Positions 63,127 to 64,000 of a stretch of 64,000 nt of DNA are shown piece after piece (position 1 is the first letter of the stretch; every line of letters begins with the position of its first letter). Source of the stretch: Streptomyces profundus (GTDB lineage Bacteria; Actinomycetota; Actinomycetes; Streptomycetales; Streptomycetaceae); NCBI RefSeq assembly GCF_020740535.1, contig NZ_CP082362.1, forward strand, positions 2,294,001 through 2,358,000, in the 5' to 3' direction. The position numbers were made by a program, and so were the translations under genes. The notes beneath the pieces were generated by a model. The model saw only the letters and a list, made by a program, of their open reading frames with translations. It had not been told where the DNA came from and searched no databases.

Positions 63127-64000
63127 TCAGCCCGTGGGCCGGCCGCCGTCGGCGCGGACCACCCGCCCGGCCTGCCAGACGGTGTGCACCCGTTCGGCGA
63201 GGTGCTCGGTCGCCAGCTCGGCGCCGGTGAGCAGCACCAGATCGGCGCGCTTGCCGGGGGCGATCTCGCCCCGGTCGTCGGCGAGGCCCAGCAGCCTGGC
63301 CGACTCCAGGGTGGCCGCGCGCAGCGCGCCCGCAGGCCCCAGGGCCGCCTCGGCGAGGTAGTGGATCTCGCGCAGCGCCTCAGCGTAGGGGCGCACGGGG
63401 GCGTCGGTGCCCATCGCGATGGGCACGCCGGCGGCGAAGGCCCGCCGCACGGCCGCCCGATGCGGCTCCGCCGTCTCGCCGGGATCGGCCTGCGAGGTGG
63501 AGAGCGTCGGCACCAGCCAGCTGCCCGCCTCGGCCAGCGCCGTCACCGCCGCGTCGTCCAGGAACGTGCCGTGCTCGATGCTGCGCGCCCCGGCGCGCGC
63601 GGCCAGTTCGGCGGCGCGCGCGCCATGCGCGTGCACCATCACGCCCCGCCCGCCCTGCCGCTCCGCCTCGTCCACCAGGGCCCGCATCTCCGCCTCGGTG
63701 AGCTGGGTGTCGTGCACGCCCCTGCCCTGGGCGACGGAGCCTGACGCGGTCACCTTGATCCAGTCGGCGCCGGCCCGCACCATCCGCCGCACCACCGCGC
63801 GGGCCGCGTCGGGCCCGTCGAAGACCGGATCGGGCATCGAGGGATCGGCGAAGAAGTCCATCGGGCCGTATCTGGGCGACCAGTGGTCCCCGATCCCGCC
63901 CGTGGTGCACACCTGGCGCAGCGACAGCAGCACCTCGGGGCCTGGGAACCACCCCTCGGCCAGCGCCACGGGCAGCCCGGCGTCCGCGCCCCAGGCGTCG
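63127..64000 (-). CDS. Metal-dependent amidohydrolase (imidazolonepropionase-like), partial
   Basis: The last 291 residues are present; the frame continues past the right edge. Seen: GWFPGPEVLLSLRQVCTTGGIGDHW, ADWIKVTASGSVAQGRG (metal-bridging Lys region), VMVHAHGARAAELAARAGARSIEHGTFLDD (metal His residues), PIAMGTDAPVRPYAEAL (catalytic Asp), and the C-terminal ARLLGLADDRGEIAPGKRADLVLL. This is the Met_dep_hydrolase group, which includes prolidase-like and lactonase-like enzymes. The substrate is not clear. Confidence 0.88.
   Translation of the reverse strand, partial: DAWGADAGLPVALAEGWFPGPEVLLSLRQVCTTGGIGDHWSPRYGPMDFFADPSMPDPVFDGPDAARAVVRRMVRAGADWIKVTASGSVAQGRGVHDTQLTEAEMRALVDEAERQGGRGVMVHAHGARAAELAARAGARSIEHGTFLDDAAVTALAEAGSWLVPTLSTSQADPGETAEPHRAAVRRAFAAGVPIAMGTDAPVRPYAEALREIHYLAEAALGPAGALRAATLESARLLGLADDRGEIAPGKRADLVLLTGAELATEHLAERVHTVWQAGRVVRADGGRPTG

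Noticed and set aside
63031..63744. A plus-strand frame at the right end
   Set aside because: Antisense to the amidohydrolase, whose metal-binding motifs are clear.

Overview
The window is very GC-rich actinobacterial DNA. Gene content and order point to a Streptomyces chromosome. It carries cya, birA, pccB-pccE, maf, accA2, a DeoR-type regulator, an LpdA-type flavoprotein, purine nucleoside phosphorylase, phosphohexomutase, deoC, two aldehyde dehydrogenases, sigQ, afsQ1-afsQ2, an AfsQ3-like lipoprotein and adenosine deaminase. As I recall it, this follows the S. coelicolor SCO4930 to SCO4901 block. GTG and TTG starts are common, and many genes have a -10-like hexamer 6 to 8 nt before the start codon, suggesting leaderless mRNAs.

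Layout. 1-3050: enoyl-CoA hydratase end, adenylate cyclase, biotin ligase, GrpB protein. 3060-3970: repeat-filled non-coding DNA. 3972-5624: TetR regulator divergent from an NmrA-like oxidoreductase, with twin palindromes between. 5742-7561: carboxylase beta and epsilon subunits. 7562-18590: an accessory block separating pccB/pccE from maf/accA2. It holds a DUF6879 remnant, two MmyB-like regulators (one paired with an SDR, one with an MFS pump), a three-gene WXG-type operon, and small enzymes and regulators. 18650-23272: maf, a membrane protein, accA2 (biotin carboxylase-BCCP) and a DeoR regulator. 23378-28069: LpdA-type flavoprotein, GGCT-like protein, PNP, phosphohexomutase. 28137-35524: accessory genes including a secreted S1 protease, a GDPD with lamin-tail domain, and an FxLD-type methyltransferase next to an apparent FxLD precursor relic. 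35890-39153: deoC and two aldehyde dehydrogenases, the second lacking its catalytic half. 39480-44172: sigQ, afsQ1-afsQ2-lipoprotein, VanZ. 44265-45964: small secreted protein and adenosine deaminase. 45993-46848: GC-rich repeats. 46849-51365: nitrilase, LysR, aldoxime dehydratase and MHS transporter, a plausible aldoxime-to-nitrile-to-acid set. 51607-56146: LysR/MFS pair and two oxidoreductases. 56436-62440: a 1559-residue Rhs polymorphic toxin with a GIY-YIG-like C-terminus, an HTH gene and a small membrane protein. 63127-64000: partial amidohydrolase.

How the genes connect. AccA2, PccB, PccE and BirA form one biochemical unit: BirA biotinylates AccA2, which works with PccB/PccE to make methylmalonyl-CoA. 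Adenosine deaminase, PNP, the phosphohexomutase and DeoC form a nucleoside and deoxyribose salvage route. Three separate promoters of that route (PNP, deoC, add) each carry the identical 12-bp palindrome CTACGCGCGTAG beside the -10 element, so I propose they form one regulon. A perfect AfsQ1-type site (GTCAC-N6-GTCAC) lies between sigQ and afsQ1.

All calls come from reading the sequence and family knowledge. No database search was run.
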